From: Amanita rubescens | Taxonomy: Eukaryota; Basidiomycota; Agaricomycetes; Agaricales; Amanitaceae | Assembly (NCBI GenBank): GCA_015039365.1 | Contig: WION01000098.1 | Span: 1 to 64,000 of the forward strand | DNA length: 64,000 nt | Reading direction: 5' to 3' | Part shown: positions 1 through 9,905 of the stretch, piece by piece | How the letters are laid out: each line of letters starts with the position of its first letter | Position numbering within the stretch: the first letter of the stretch is position 1 | Made by a program: the position numbers and the translations under genes | Notes under the pieces: model-generated | The model's input: only the letters and a program-made list of their open reading frames with translations | The model's database searches: none | Told to the model about the DNA's origin: nothing

Positions 1-201
1 CTAAACCCTAAACCCTAAACCCTAAACCCTAAACCCTAAACCCTAAACCCTAAACCCTAAACCCTAAACCCTAAACCCTAAACCCTAAACCCTAAACCCT
101 AAACCCTAAACCCTAAACCCTAAACCCTAAACCCTAAACCCTAAACCCTAAACCCTAAACCCTAAACCCTAAACCCTAAACCCTAAACCCTAAACCCTAA
201 A
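1..201. repeat. Telomere, CCCTAAA repeat
   Basis: About 28.7 perfect units of the 7-mer CCCTAAA run from base 1 to 201 with no variant units, then change abruptly into unique sequence. On the chromosome-end strand this reads TTTAGGG, the plant-type unit, not the TTAGGG usual in filamentous fungi. Base 1 is therefore the physical chromosome end or close to it. Confidence 0.97.
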
Positions 202-463
202 TCCTCACATAACTCGTCTTCCTTGTAAACTCACTTGACTCGCTCTGTGTCGCTCAATATTCCCATGTCTGAACTTAGTTCATACTTACTTCGCACTTAG
301 TATCTCTAACTTCCCGCACTTGATTGACCTTGTGCCACACTTGCCCTCAAGTATCAAGTTGATGTTCTGACTTTCGGATACGTTGAGATTAACGAGTTTG
401 TAACATCTTCTATCTGTCACCTTACTCTCTCCTTCAGCTAGTTGCACTCTGCTGATCACATCA
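202..463. other. Telomere-adjacent spacer
   Basis: No gene is seen. This is a short unique stretch between the telomere and the first satellite array. The only sizeable open frame here is on the minus strand, runs through satellite DNA and resembles no known protein. Confidence 0.5.
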
Positions 464-1460
464 TTGCAATGAGCGGTCCATTTTCTTATGGTTTTGGTTG
501 GTAACAATGCTATGTTTGACTTGAAATAAAATAATCTTCCACACATTGCAATGTTGTGATTGGCGGATAATTGTATCACATACATGGATGAAAAATGGTC
601 CGCTGATGGCACCGTTGGAATAGGCGGACCAGTTTCACATGGTTTCGGTTGGTAACAATGCTATGTTTGACTTGAATGGAAATAATATTCCGCATGTTAC
701 AATGTCATGATTGGCGGATAATTGTATCACTTATATAGATGAAAAATGGTCCGCCGATGGCAGCGTTGGAATAGGCGGACCATTTTCACATGATTTTGAT
801 TGGTAACAATGCCATGTTCGGCTTTAAGGAAAATAATCTTCCGCACATTACAATGTCTTGATTGGCGGATAATTGGATCACGTATATAGATGAAAAATAG
901 TCCGCCGATGGCAGCGTTGGAATAGGCGGACCATTTTCACATGGTTTTGGTTGGTCACAATGTTATGTTTGGCTTGACACAAAATAATCTTCTGCACATT
1001 ACAATGTTTTGATTTGCAGATAATTGTATCACTTATATAGATGAAAATGGTCCGCCGATGCCAGCGTTGGAATAGGCGGACCATTTTCACATGGTTTCAA
1101 TTGGTAACAATGCTATGTTTGGCTTTAAAGAAAATAATCTTCTGCACATTACAATGTTTTGATTGGCGGATAATTGGATCACTTATATAAATGAAAAATG
1201 GTCCGCCGATGGCACCGTTGGAATAGGCGGACCATTTTCACATGGTTCCGGTTGGTCACAACACTATGTTTGGCTTTAAGGAAAATAATCTTCTGCACAT
1301 TACAATGTTTTGATCAGCGGTTAATTGGATCACTTACATAAATGAAAATGGTCCGCCGATGGCAGCGTTGTAATAGGCGGACCATTTTCACATGGTTTTG
1401 GTTGGTCACAACACTATGTTTGGCTTGACACAAAATAATCTACCGTGAATCGCTATGTCT
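464..1460. repeat. Tandem satellite, ~151-bp unit, 6-7 copies
   Basis: The phrase ATGAAAAATGGTCCGC recurs at about 151-bp intervals (near 587, 740, 891, 1042, 1193 and 1343). Each unit contains one TCCGCC-N18-GGCGGA palindrome, then a stretch beginning CCATTTTCACATGG and a second half-palindrome ending GGCGGATAATT. Copies differ by point changes and 1-3 bp indels, so this is an old, slowly diverging array. Nothing suggests it is coding. Confidence 0.85.
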
Positions 1461-1744
1461 TTATCGGTGGATGATTGGCACATCATACTCAGTATGTAAA
1501 CTACTCTGCCCATTGCAGTGTCATCATTGCCAGACTATTTTCATGCCTATATATACATTATCATATGCACAACACACATCTTCCGCCTATTGCAACACTG
1601 TTTTAAGCGGATGAAAACAGATACATTCTGCACACTTTGTATGTAAATGACAGACCAACTCATCCGCGCTTCCTGGTGTTCTCATCCGCGGTTGCTTTTG
1701 TGCTAAACATATGTTTCATATGTGTTTCACATGTTATACACAAC
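1461..1744. other. Intergenic, degenerate palindrome remnants
   Basis: No gene. Isolated half-sites (TCCGCCTATT, ATCCGCGGTT, TCCGCGCTT) show that the same palindrome family once occupied this stretch. Confidence 0.4.
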
Positions 1745-1858
1745 AAACTTCCGCGCATTATTTCTTACTTTTGTGCCATGTTTCTGGCTAAATCAATACA
1801 ATAACCCCCCCGCAGTATACCATATACCCCCTATGCTAACTCCGAAAAGCACCTATAA
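1745..1858 (+). repeat. Subtelomeric C-rich/TATA module, copy 1
   Basis: First of six copies of a module whose order is: TTCCGCGCATTATTT, a GCCATG block, CAATA, a C-run (ACCCCCCC), GTATACC, then a downstream AT-rich end. This is the most diverged copy: the terminal CTATATAAT is replaced by CTATAATATAC. Confidence 0.6.
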
Positions 1859-2990
1859 TATACAACTCATCTTGAAACTTATAGCGTGTGAAATATAGAA
1901 CTTAGTAAAACGTAGCAAAACGTAGCAAAACGTAGTGGCCTCCTTGGCTGCCCCCTTCACCTCAAATAAATTGTAGATTGTAATGATATCATCCCAAGTG
2001 ACCATCCAAGGTTTCTGAGAGCACTGCTCTTTGTTGTGCTTGTGATATCCAACTCATCTTGAAACTTATAGCGTGTGAAATATGAAACGTAGCAAAACGT
2101 AGTGAAACGTCGCGGCCTCCCTGGCTGCTCCCATGCCCTCAAATAAATTACAGTTTGTAAGGATATAATCCCAAGTGACCACCCAAGTCTCCTGAGAGCG
2201 CCGCTCTGCATTGTGCTTGTGATATACAACTCATCTTGAGACGAGCGTTGAGAGTCACATGACTATGTATGTTCTAAGTATTTATACATAATCATGTGAC
2301 TCTAAACTATAACAGACTTCAATGCACGCCTTCCTGGCTGCTCCCCTCCCCTCAAATAAATCATAGATTGTAAGGATATAATCCCAAGTGCCCACACAAG
2401 CTATCTGGGAGCACCACTCTGAGTTGTGCTTGTGATATATGAAATGTAGTAAAACGTAGCAAAACGTAGTTGCCTCCCTGGCTGCTCCCCTCATCTCAAA
2501 TAAAATGTAGATTGTAATGATATGATCCAAAGTGACCACCCAAAGTTTCTGAGAGCACCGCTCTCAGTTGTGCTTGTGATATACAACTCATCTTGAAACT
2601 TATAGCGTGTGAAATATAGAACGTAGCAAAACTTAGCAAAACGTAGTGGCCTCCCTGGCTGCTCCCCTCATCTCAAATAAAATGTAGATTGTAATGATGT
2701 GATCCCAAGTGACCACCCAAGGTTTTTGAGAGCACCGCTCTTTGTTGTGCTTGTGATATACAACTCATCTTGAAACTTATAGCGTGTGAAATATAGAACT
2801 TAGTAAAACGTAGCAAAACGTAGTGGCCTCCCTGGCTGCACCCATCCCCTCAAATAAATTACAGTTGGTAAGGATATAATCCTAAGTGCCCAGCAAAGTT
2901 TCCTGAGAGTGCTGCTGCTTGTGATAAGCAAGTTACCTTGAAACGTACCAAAACGTAGCCCAAACGTACCAAAATGTCGTTGCCTTTCTG
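1859..2990. repeat. Tandem satellite, ~185-bp unit, about 6 copies
   Basis: Units begin ACAACTCATCTTGAAAC (near 1861, 2048, 2226, 2581 and 2759). They contain GTAGCAAAACGTAG, a CCTCCCTGGCTGC block, CTCAAATAAA, and end with GTTGTGCTTGTGATAT. One unit near 2230-2330 carries an insertion that includes an inverted ATCATGTGACTCT/AGAGTCACATGA pair. The array differs from the telomere-proximal satellite in both unit and sequence. Confidence 0.8.
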
Positions 2991-3934
2991 GTCACTCCTT
3001 ACACCTCAAACCCATTGGAATCTTAATTGAGGATGTCCCAATGACATATTTGATAAGTTTGGGATAGTCTAGCCATTGTAATGTACACTGTATATTTAAC
3101 ATTCACCACCTCTTAGCATTTGACCATTGCTGCTGCCATTTCTATACCTCCTCATCTATTTCTGATGAGCAAAAGGATGTTTCCTTATATCATACATTCC
3201 AATTGAACAGTCCAGAGGGGTGTGACAGCAGTGGAGAGCAGAGGGTAAGCGCTCCTGGTGTTGTGACCTATATGTCACTACAGGTCACAACTTGATGAAT
3301 ATTGAAGGCTCAATAACTCGAAAACTGGACCGCCGATTTCTTAGCTATTGCAGGGTTAGTAAGTGGTATATGATACCTTTCCATTGATACAATAAGATTT
3401 GAAAAAATCTATGATATGTTTATAGTACTAGTGTTATAAAAAGGTGTATAATGTGAGTAGGTAACATAATGCCAATATACATGATGTTATATAGCATGGG
3501 AATGTTGAGTACATAACAGGATGTCAATTTTTGGTCACCAAACACCACAACTTGCCAGTCCTGGCAAATATGGCAGGGCACAGATTGAGTAGTAAATGCA
3601 GTATCACAAATGTAAACCAACCAAGCATTCATAAACCTTTGTCCAGCCTAGACAACACAACACACACATAGTACACATACCAGATGTCTGCCATGTTGTT
3701 TGGTAGTAATTGTGCTCATCACAATGGGCATCCAGCCTGGCAGGACACAGATAAATGTGCAGCAGGTCTGGGCTCATTACTGTCCAGCCAGGTCAGCCAT
3801 CAAATGCATGCACTGACCAGTCTGGCCTCATGAGTACTACCAGGGTCAGCCAAAAATGCTTAACCCTAAATTAGGAGTTAAGCCTTCTGTGCTACCCTCC
3901 CACCACCCTGGAGAGTCCCAATAACCCAAAAATG
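2991..3934. other. CpG-free AT-rich spacer, probable decayed element
   Basis: No gene is recognised. From about 3,345 to 3,955 I find no CG dinucleotide at all, unlike the flanking duplications. The pattern matches the transposon at 4,785-7,176, so this is likely another methylated and deaminated element, but I could not find its ends. Confidence 0.45.
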
Positions 3935-4436
3935 CAGGAAGGGTTGATGGGTAAAGCGTTTCATCTCATGTTTCAGCACATATTGAGGGGATATCAATGG
4001 ATCACAAGGCGCAACACATTGCGCAACATGGATTTTGTTCGATCTAGTTGTATCATTTCATTTGATGTGGCACATATGTATACAGTAACGATGATGTAAT
4101 GAACGAATATGGTAAATGCTATGTGCACTGGAGGCTGATGAGATGTATGCGGTCAGCTATAAGTCTATGATAGCATTAACATACGCACCAATGTACCTTA
4201 TCCATCAGGAATGCTACAAACATCACATCTCCAGCGTCCGTCACCAAGAAGACTTCGATGTCGATTAGTATTGTAGGGGTGAGTGAGACCATATGTGTGT
4301 GCAGAAGATTCCGCCTACTTGAATGTTGTTATCGGTGGATTATGTTGATATTTGCTGAGAAGATCGTCGTCCACCTATTCGAACGTCGTCATCGCAGACA
4401 ATGTGGGCATCACTGAAGAGATAATCCACCTATTTG

Positions 4437-4784
4437 AATGTCGACATTGGCATCAACATGAGCAGATAGTCCGCCTATTTGACCGTCGTCATTGGCGGTC
4501 AACGTCGTAGATGTGAGCAGATAGTCCGCCTATTTGACCGTCATCATTGGCGGTCAACGTCGGTAGATGTGAGCAGATACTCAGCTTATTGGATCGTTGT
4601 CATTGGCGGTCAATGTTGGTAGATGTGAGCAGATAGTCCGCCTATTTGACCGTCGTCATTGGCGGTCAACATCGGTAGATTCGAGCAGATAGTCCGCCTA
4701 TTTGACCATCGTCATTGGCGGTCAATGTTGGTAGACGTGAGCAGATAGTCCGCCTATTTGACCGTCGTCATTGGTGGTCAATGT
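4437..4784. repeat. Tandem ~58-bp repeat, left part
   Basis: Five to six copies of a unit carrying TCCGCCTATTTGACC, CATTGGCGGTCAA and GTAGATGTGAGCAGATAG. Each unit holds one diverged member of the 30-bp palindrome family. The array resumes at 7,177 on the other side of the inserted element, so it was continuous before insertion. Confidence 0.8.
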
Positions 4785-7176
4785 CAGTACTTTACACTCC
4801 CCCCCCAGTATGATAAGAGTCCTATAGGAATCAGGGATTCCTATAGGATTCTGATAACAATCTGATAAGATTTTGAAAAATGCTAAAAATGTTCCCAAAG
4901 TAGATATTTGCATTTGTTTATGTTTGTTTGCACAAAATAAACAATATGGGCATCATTTGACAGCATTTTTTGAAGGTATGAGTTTGGAGGGGCTGTGGAT
5001 GGTTGTTTGGTATTGTTTGGTGTTATTTATGCTTGCAATAAAATCTCAAAAATACTTTAAAAATGCAGAAAAATCATGTGATCTAGGGCATGTAGGGATT
5101 TGGGGACCAAATAAAGCCAAACTTGAGATATTTGCAAAATACATTTTTTCAGACAAGTCTGAGAGAATTGACAAGTAAAAATAATTAAAAATGCCAAAAC
5201 TCATTTCATCAACAACATGCAAGAATTATGTCACCATCACCATTCCATGTGCCATGACCACTTGCAAAGCCACAATGCAACACAATTCAGTCAAGGATTT
5301 CTGGTGATGTGATAGTCAGTGTAGTTTGGTCTGTTGTAGGAAGTTGAGGTTGCTGATGGTTCAATGGTAGCAGAAGTCAATCACTTGCAGTGACTTGTTC
5401 AATAGTGAGTAATTGCTTCAGAGGTCAACAGTAGTGGATGTAGTCACCTATGGGTCAAGGCCAACATGATCAACTCTACCTGCATGCCAAAAGTGGGCTC
5501 CATGTGCAGTTGCAGTGTAGAGATTGCCACTTAGTATGAATCAGATCCAGTGGTTGTGTCATGATCAATTTCCACAATGTGGCCACTGTTGTTGCTGGCA
5601 ACAGTGGCCATCAATCACCTATGACATTGCAGAGAGAGTTGTCAGAGGTCATGAACAAATGTGAGAAGGTTGTGGTTATGAGGATTTGTGGCTACTATGT
5701 ATGTATTGAAGTCAAGTTTCAACTAGGGGAGGACTCAGAACTGGGAGCAGAGATGAGTTGTTGGTTATGTTGGTTATCTTGTGATCACATGGTGGTGAGT
5801 AGTTGTTAGCAGCATAATGACAACCAGCCTACTAAACATCCACACTAAAAACATATGTATTGAACTCCATAATCAAGAGAACAATGACACACTGAATTAG
5901 TCAACCATACATATAGTAAAATGAGTAAGTAGAAAAATAAGTGGGCCTGTCCAACCAATCAGGTGTGCATAATTTGGGAGTCCATACCATAAACAGATCA
6001 GTGACTCTTTAATGGTGGCTGACATGGTAATTGTCAACTTCCACCTCTCAACAATTGTCTACAATTTAGTAAACATGCCCAGTTAAATGAGAGAAACAAC
6101 TAATTTGGAGACTATGGGCCACCAAGTGGCAAATCCAACTCAAGGACAACCAGGATTATGTGACTAGGATCAGAGCCATCACATGTTTCCTTTGCTTCTC
6201 ACAGCATGGTCCACCTTGACAGGTGGTGCTTGCCACTGCAGTGGTGTTAAAGTTGTGTTAAAACATCTTGCAGGGCTTGGGTCACATAAGACTCAGCCTC
6301 ATTACATTTAACCTTGGAATAACTATGTATCTCAAAGTGCACCTGAGGCTCATATTCACAAGTATAGGCTATATACATACCAGCAGTGTTACCAGAGGTA
6401 CTAGTTTTCTCACAATTTAGGTGTCAAGTGGAAATGTGACAATGGCAATGTGGCCACTGCTAATGCTGGCTTCCACATAGCATTGTGATATATGTATGAC
6501 TCAGCCTAATCACATTGATTTTTCCATATATTTTAAGACTTTTGAAATTTAGTCTTGTTTGGCATGTTCATTCCTGCACATTTGAGATGCCACAATTTTT
6601 TAGGCATTTTTTTGCAGATTGTTTGAGGCATGTCACAAACATGTCACACACCCCTGTCACACATGTCCATTCTCAAACATCCTAACAAATGTGGTGAAAG
6701 AAGCTGAATATTCTCCATTTTCCACCAAACATATAAACAAATATAAACAAACACAAATATTAGCACTACATAATTTTTGGGTATTTTTCAACATTTTTTT
6801 AGATTTTTTAAGAGGGTTTTGGTGCTTTCAGCACTGTTTCTAGAGGTATTTAAACATCAGAAGTGGAGCCCACAGCACCTACCACTTTCAAATATATGTA
6901 AATATATACAAACAAGCTCAAAATAGCAATACTACATGTCTTTCTACTGTATTTATGCATAGTCTGATTAAACTCTTATTAAACTCCCATAGGATGAGTC
7001 CTATTCACTCCTATTAAAGTCCAATAACTCCAATAGGACTCTCATTGGAATGAAGTAGGATTTCTCAGCCAAAATGGCTGACAACCATATGTATCGGAAT
7101 CCTATAGGAATCCTATAGGAATCCGACAATTCCTATAGGATTCCTATGGGTAAGGGGGGGGGAGTGTAATGACCTC
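4785..7176. mobile_element. Non-autonomous DNA transposon with 8-bp target duplication
   Basis: The termini are inverted: the left end CAGTACTTTACACT plus an 8-C run, the right end a 9-G run plus AGTGTAATGACCTC. Sub-terminal sequences are also inverted, with CCTATAGGAAT motifs and a stretch rich in TTTGTTTATATTTG on one end and its complement on the other. The 8-bp sequence GTCAATGT flanks both sides (4,777-4,784 and 7,177-7,184). Removing the element and one copy restores the tandem unit exactly. No transposase frame is present; the longest open frames (about 100 codons) look random. Eight-bp duplications and a CAG start suit hAT-type elements, but Zisupton/KDZ elements also make 8-bp duplications. 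I see only two CG dinucleotides in 2.4 kb. Confidence 0.85.
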
Positions 7177-7345
7177 GTCAATGTTGGTAGATGTGAGCAG
7201 ATAGTCCGCCTATTTGACCGTCATCATTAGCGGTCAGCGTTGGTATATTTGAGCAGATACTCACCTGAATACTTAAATGTCGTCATTGGGATACAACATT
7301 GGTATCGCTGAGCAGAACCTCTGCCTATCATACTGTCGTCATTGG
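7177..7345. repeat. Tandem ~58-bp repeat, right part
   Basis: Continuation of the array cut at 4,784. It starts with the second copy of GTCAATGT, then TGGTAGATGTGAGCAGATAG and further TCCGCC-type units that degrade to the right. Confidence 0.7.
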
Positions 7346-7732
7346 CGTACTGACATGATGGTGGTATATCTGACATATGTTGTGCACAGAGGATGTGGTG
7401 TGGACATCCGCCGATGTAAAAAAAACAGGATCCACGGTGTAATGCGAGACATCTGGCACAAGTCTTCAGTGTAGATGTTCATTGACAATGACAACAGTAT
7501 AGGTGAACATGACGTACATGGCACCTCAACACTTTGCCCTTATTACCGTGTTCAGCAAGCCCTTCTGCATCCTCCAATCAGTAACGCCACCCTTCTACAC
7601 GTCAGAAAATGCTGATACGGCCTTCATAACATACGTACCTATTTGGTGGACATTAGGTCCAGAAGGTCTTATCATGTGGGAACATCTTTCTATATCCTAC
7701 CCTCCCATCATGTTGTGCACTGTTTAGATACC

Positions 7733-7762
7733 TCCGCCGATTCAGACGTCTGAATCGGCGGA
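7733..7762. repeat. 30-bp palindrome, nearly perfect copy
   Basis: TCCGCC, an 18-bp core with GATTCAGACGTCTGAATC symmetry, then GGCGGA. This is the most symmetric member of the dispersed family and can fold or be read identically on both strands. Confidence 0.8.
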
Positions 7763-8472
7763 TACTTATTTCACTTTGACTTCCACTTTCACGCTCTAGC
7801 CATCAAACCAAACTACTCCTGCAATGCTCAGATATCCGCTGATTCTGACGATTGAATCAGCGGATACTCAATAGGTTTGATCTCACAAACAGCTGTGCTT
7901 CTCGTTCAATACTGATAACGACACTCAGGCTTGAGCACAGAGTCGCGTCATACCTATGTTCATTTCTCAACTTCATTACCTCTCTCTGGAATCACTTGAC
8001 ATCTCGTTCAACACGCTCTCTCTCTTGGCTTGAGCGCAGAGTCACGTCACATCTATGTTTGTTTCTCAACTTCAAAACCTCTCTCTGGAATCACTTGTCA
8101 TCTTGTTCAACCCGCTCTCTCTTGGCTTCAGCGCAGAGTCGACGTTCGTTTCTCAACTTCAATTCCTCTCTCTGGAATCACTTGGCATCTCGTTCAACAC
8201 ACGCAGAGTTGCGTCACACCTATGTTCGTTTCTCAACTTCAATATATCATTCAAAGCTGCTAATGACTCTCCAGCTTGAGCGCAGAGTCGCGTCACACCT
8301 ATCTCTCTCAATATTTTCCTTTTCATCCGCTGATTCTGATGCATGAACTGGCGGATAGTACTTTAACCACAAGACTGTTTCCATTACTTAACATTCAAAT
8401 AGAGTGCTCCATGTATCGTCTCTTCATCAGTAGATGCTATGTCCAGATATATGATCTAAGTAAAGAATATCT

Positions 8473-8502
8473 TCCGCCGATCTCAGCGGTGTAATCGGCG
8501 GA
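8473..8502. repeat. 30-bp palindrome family member
   Basis: TCCGCC and GGCGGA arms with the same 18-bp spacing; the spacer begins GATCTCAG and ends GTAATC. Confidence 0.7.
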
Positions 8503-8744
8503 ATGCTATTTACAAAATATCAGAGTTTAAGAGATCCGCCGATTCAAACACTGACATCCACGGACGAAAAGATACAGAAATGTTCCGCCCATTCCAGTGT
8601 TGTCATTGGCGGATCATAAAATATCCTATGTTCTGAAGGCAGACATCATTCCGCCTATTCTGATGTCTTCATCCGCGGTTAAATATCTACCGAATAATGT
8701 AATATTATGTGTTTCATGTGTGTTATATACATATTAACAAAAAT

Positions 8745-8862
8745 ATATCCGCGGATTATTTTTAGATTTTGAGCCATGCTATGCGAAAAACCAATACCCT
8801 TAACCCCCCCCTGCTTACCCTAAACCCCCCACCCTTACTGACTTAGGCCTATATAATTTTAT
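8745..8862 (+). repeat. Subtelomeric C-rich/TATA module, copy 2
   Basis: ATATCCGCGGATTATTTTTAG, GAGCCATGC, CAATACCC, a C7 run, then ACCCCCCACCCTTACTGAC and TTAGGCCTATATAAT. The TATA-like end lies at about 8,854-8,862. Confidence 0.75.
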
Positions 8863-8867
8863 CACAT

Positions 8868-9166
8868 GCATGTCGATTATCACATGTAAACCGTTTCATT
8901 ATCACATGTAACCATTTCGTTATCACATGCATTCCTACTTACTATATTTGCGTATATACCTTGTACTATATAAGACACGCAAATATACGACTAGACCTCA
9001 GTCTAGTTTTAACAGTCAAAATCTGTCTCGTTATCGTCTAAGCTCCCTTGAGGACTTATCCGATAATACTCTTATTCTTTGAACGTTCTTAAGTGCCGGA
9101 ACTCCCTTGAGGAACCTACGGTACCTGATAGGCTTGACTTATCAGTGAACGAACAAACATAACAGC
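8868..9166 (+). mobile_element. Possible solo LTR remnant
   Basis: A ~300-bp stretch lies between two copies of the TATA module. It contains four TTATCACATG repeats, a TATA-like ACTATATAAGACACG, and two CTCCCTTGAGGA repeats. It ends in ...ACATAACA, giving TG..CA-like ends. I could not confirm a target duplication, so the assignment rests only on layout and a promoter-like core. Confidence 0.3.
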
Positions 9167-9266
9167 GTCATTGGCGGAGCATTCTTTCAAAAATGCATAC
9201 CCGTAACCCCTCCAGTGTATACCCTGAACCCAGGACCCTAACTGAATTAGGGTCTATATAATCAGT
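9167..9266 (+). repeat. Subtelomeric C-rich/TATA module, copy 3
   Basis: Contains CATTGGCGGAGCATT, GCATACCCGTAACCCC, GTGTATACCCTGAACCC and TTAGGGTCTATATAAT. Its C-run is shorter (C4) than in other copies. Confidence 0.65.
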
Positions 9267-9905
9267 GATAGGTGATAGTTCCGCCTATTGCACTGTCAAC
9301 TTCGGCGGATGGTCGTTTTGGCATAGTTGTCCGAGGCCGAAGTGAAACGTAGGTATCGGTTTTGTCGTAAATCGATGGTCAATGTTACGCAGTTAAGTTG
9401 CGGCGATTGCCGAGCCGCGTCTTGTCAAATATTGACAAATAGAGCACAGCCGCAGTCCCGCAACGAAAAACAGCTCGCTCAGTAGTAGTAGTACTTGGTA
9501 GTATTATTGATATAATGCATTATACATACCGAGCTGTTGTTCAACCAGTTGCGCACAGGTTGCAACTATGCTGTGATCTAACAGTTCGGGAGCGCTGCTG
9601 GAGCCAAAAAGCTGGCTCTGGCAACTGAGCGTGGGATATGCTGACAAAGCGGTTGGCGTGGGCAACCGCGCGCGCACTGTGTCAGCCTTCCAGAGCTGAT
9701 CAGGTATCTTGCCCCACCTTCACCACAGCTGATCCATAATGCCCCAGACCCCACACTATGTTCCTGTGCCCTCCAGTAGTATTATTATAGTCAAAAAAAA
9801 GGATGGCCTCGGACATGCCACGCAAAGCGGTGGCCCACATCGCCAAGTAAGATAGTGATAATGGATAGCATCGGTTGATTGTCGTGGCGCCGATACTTCC
9901 GCGCA
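9267..9905. other. Intergenic downstream of ParB-like gene
   Basis: One palindrome copy lies near 9,290. A minus-strand open frame at 9,700-9,939 could be a further 3' exon of the ParB-like gene, but I could not join it with confidence. Otherwise nothing is recognised. Confidence 0.4.

Larger units (their letters stand above)
3935..8862. repeat. Subtelomeric duplication block A (interrupted)
   Basis: The block starts at GCAGGAAGGG..GGGTAAAGCGTTTCAT and is matched by a diverged copy from 12,505. Shared landmarks in the same order are CACAAGGCGC, CATTTCATTTGATATGG-like, ACAGTAA(C/A)GATGATGTAA, GGCACAAGTC, GAACATGACGTAC, and TCTCAACTTCAAT-type repeats. It ends with a copy of the TATA module. 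Block A is split by the transposon at 4,785-7,176. It contains no gene I can support. The open frames around 7,850-8,350 read imperfect tandem sequence (CTTGAGCGCAGAGTC units). Confidence 0.7.

Noticed and set aside
464..1460. CRISPR-like array
   Set aside because: The spacing is regular, but the whole 151-bp unit is repeated, with no unique spacers; this is a satellite in a fungal genome.
7852..8346. 164-codon frame in block A
   Set aside because: It reads through imperfect tandem units (CTTGAGCGCAGAGTC, TCTCTCTGGAATCACTTG); frames are open on several phases at once and do not persist in blocks B and C.
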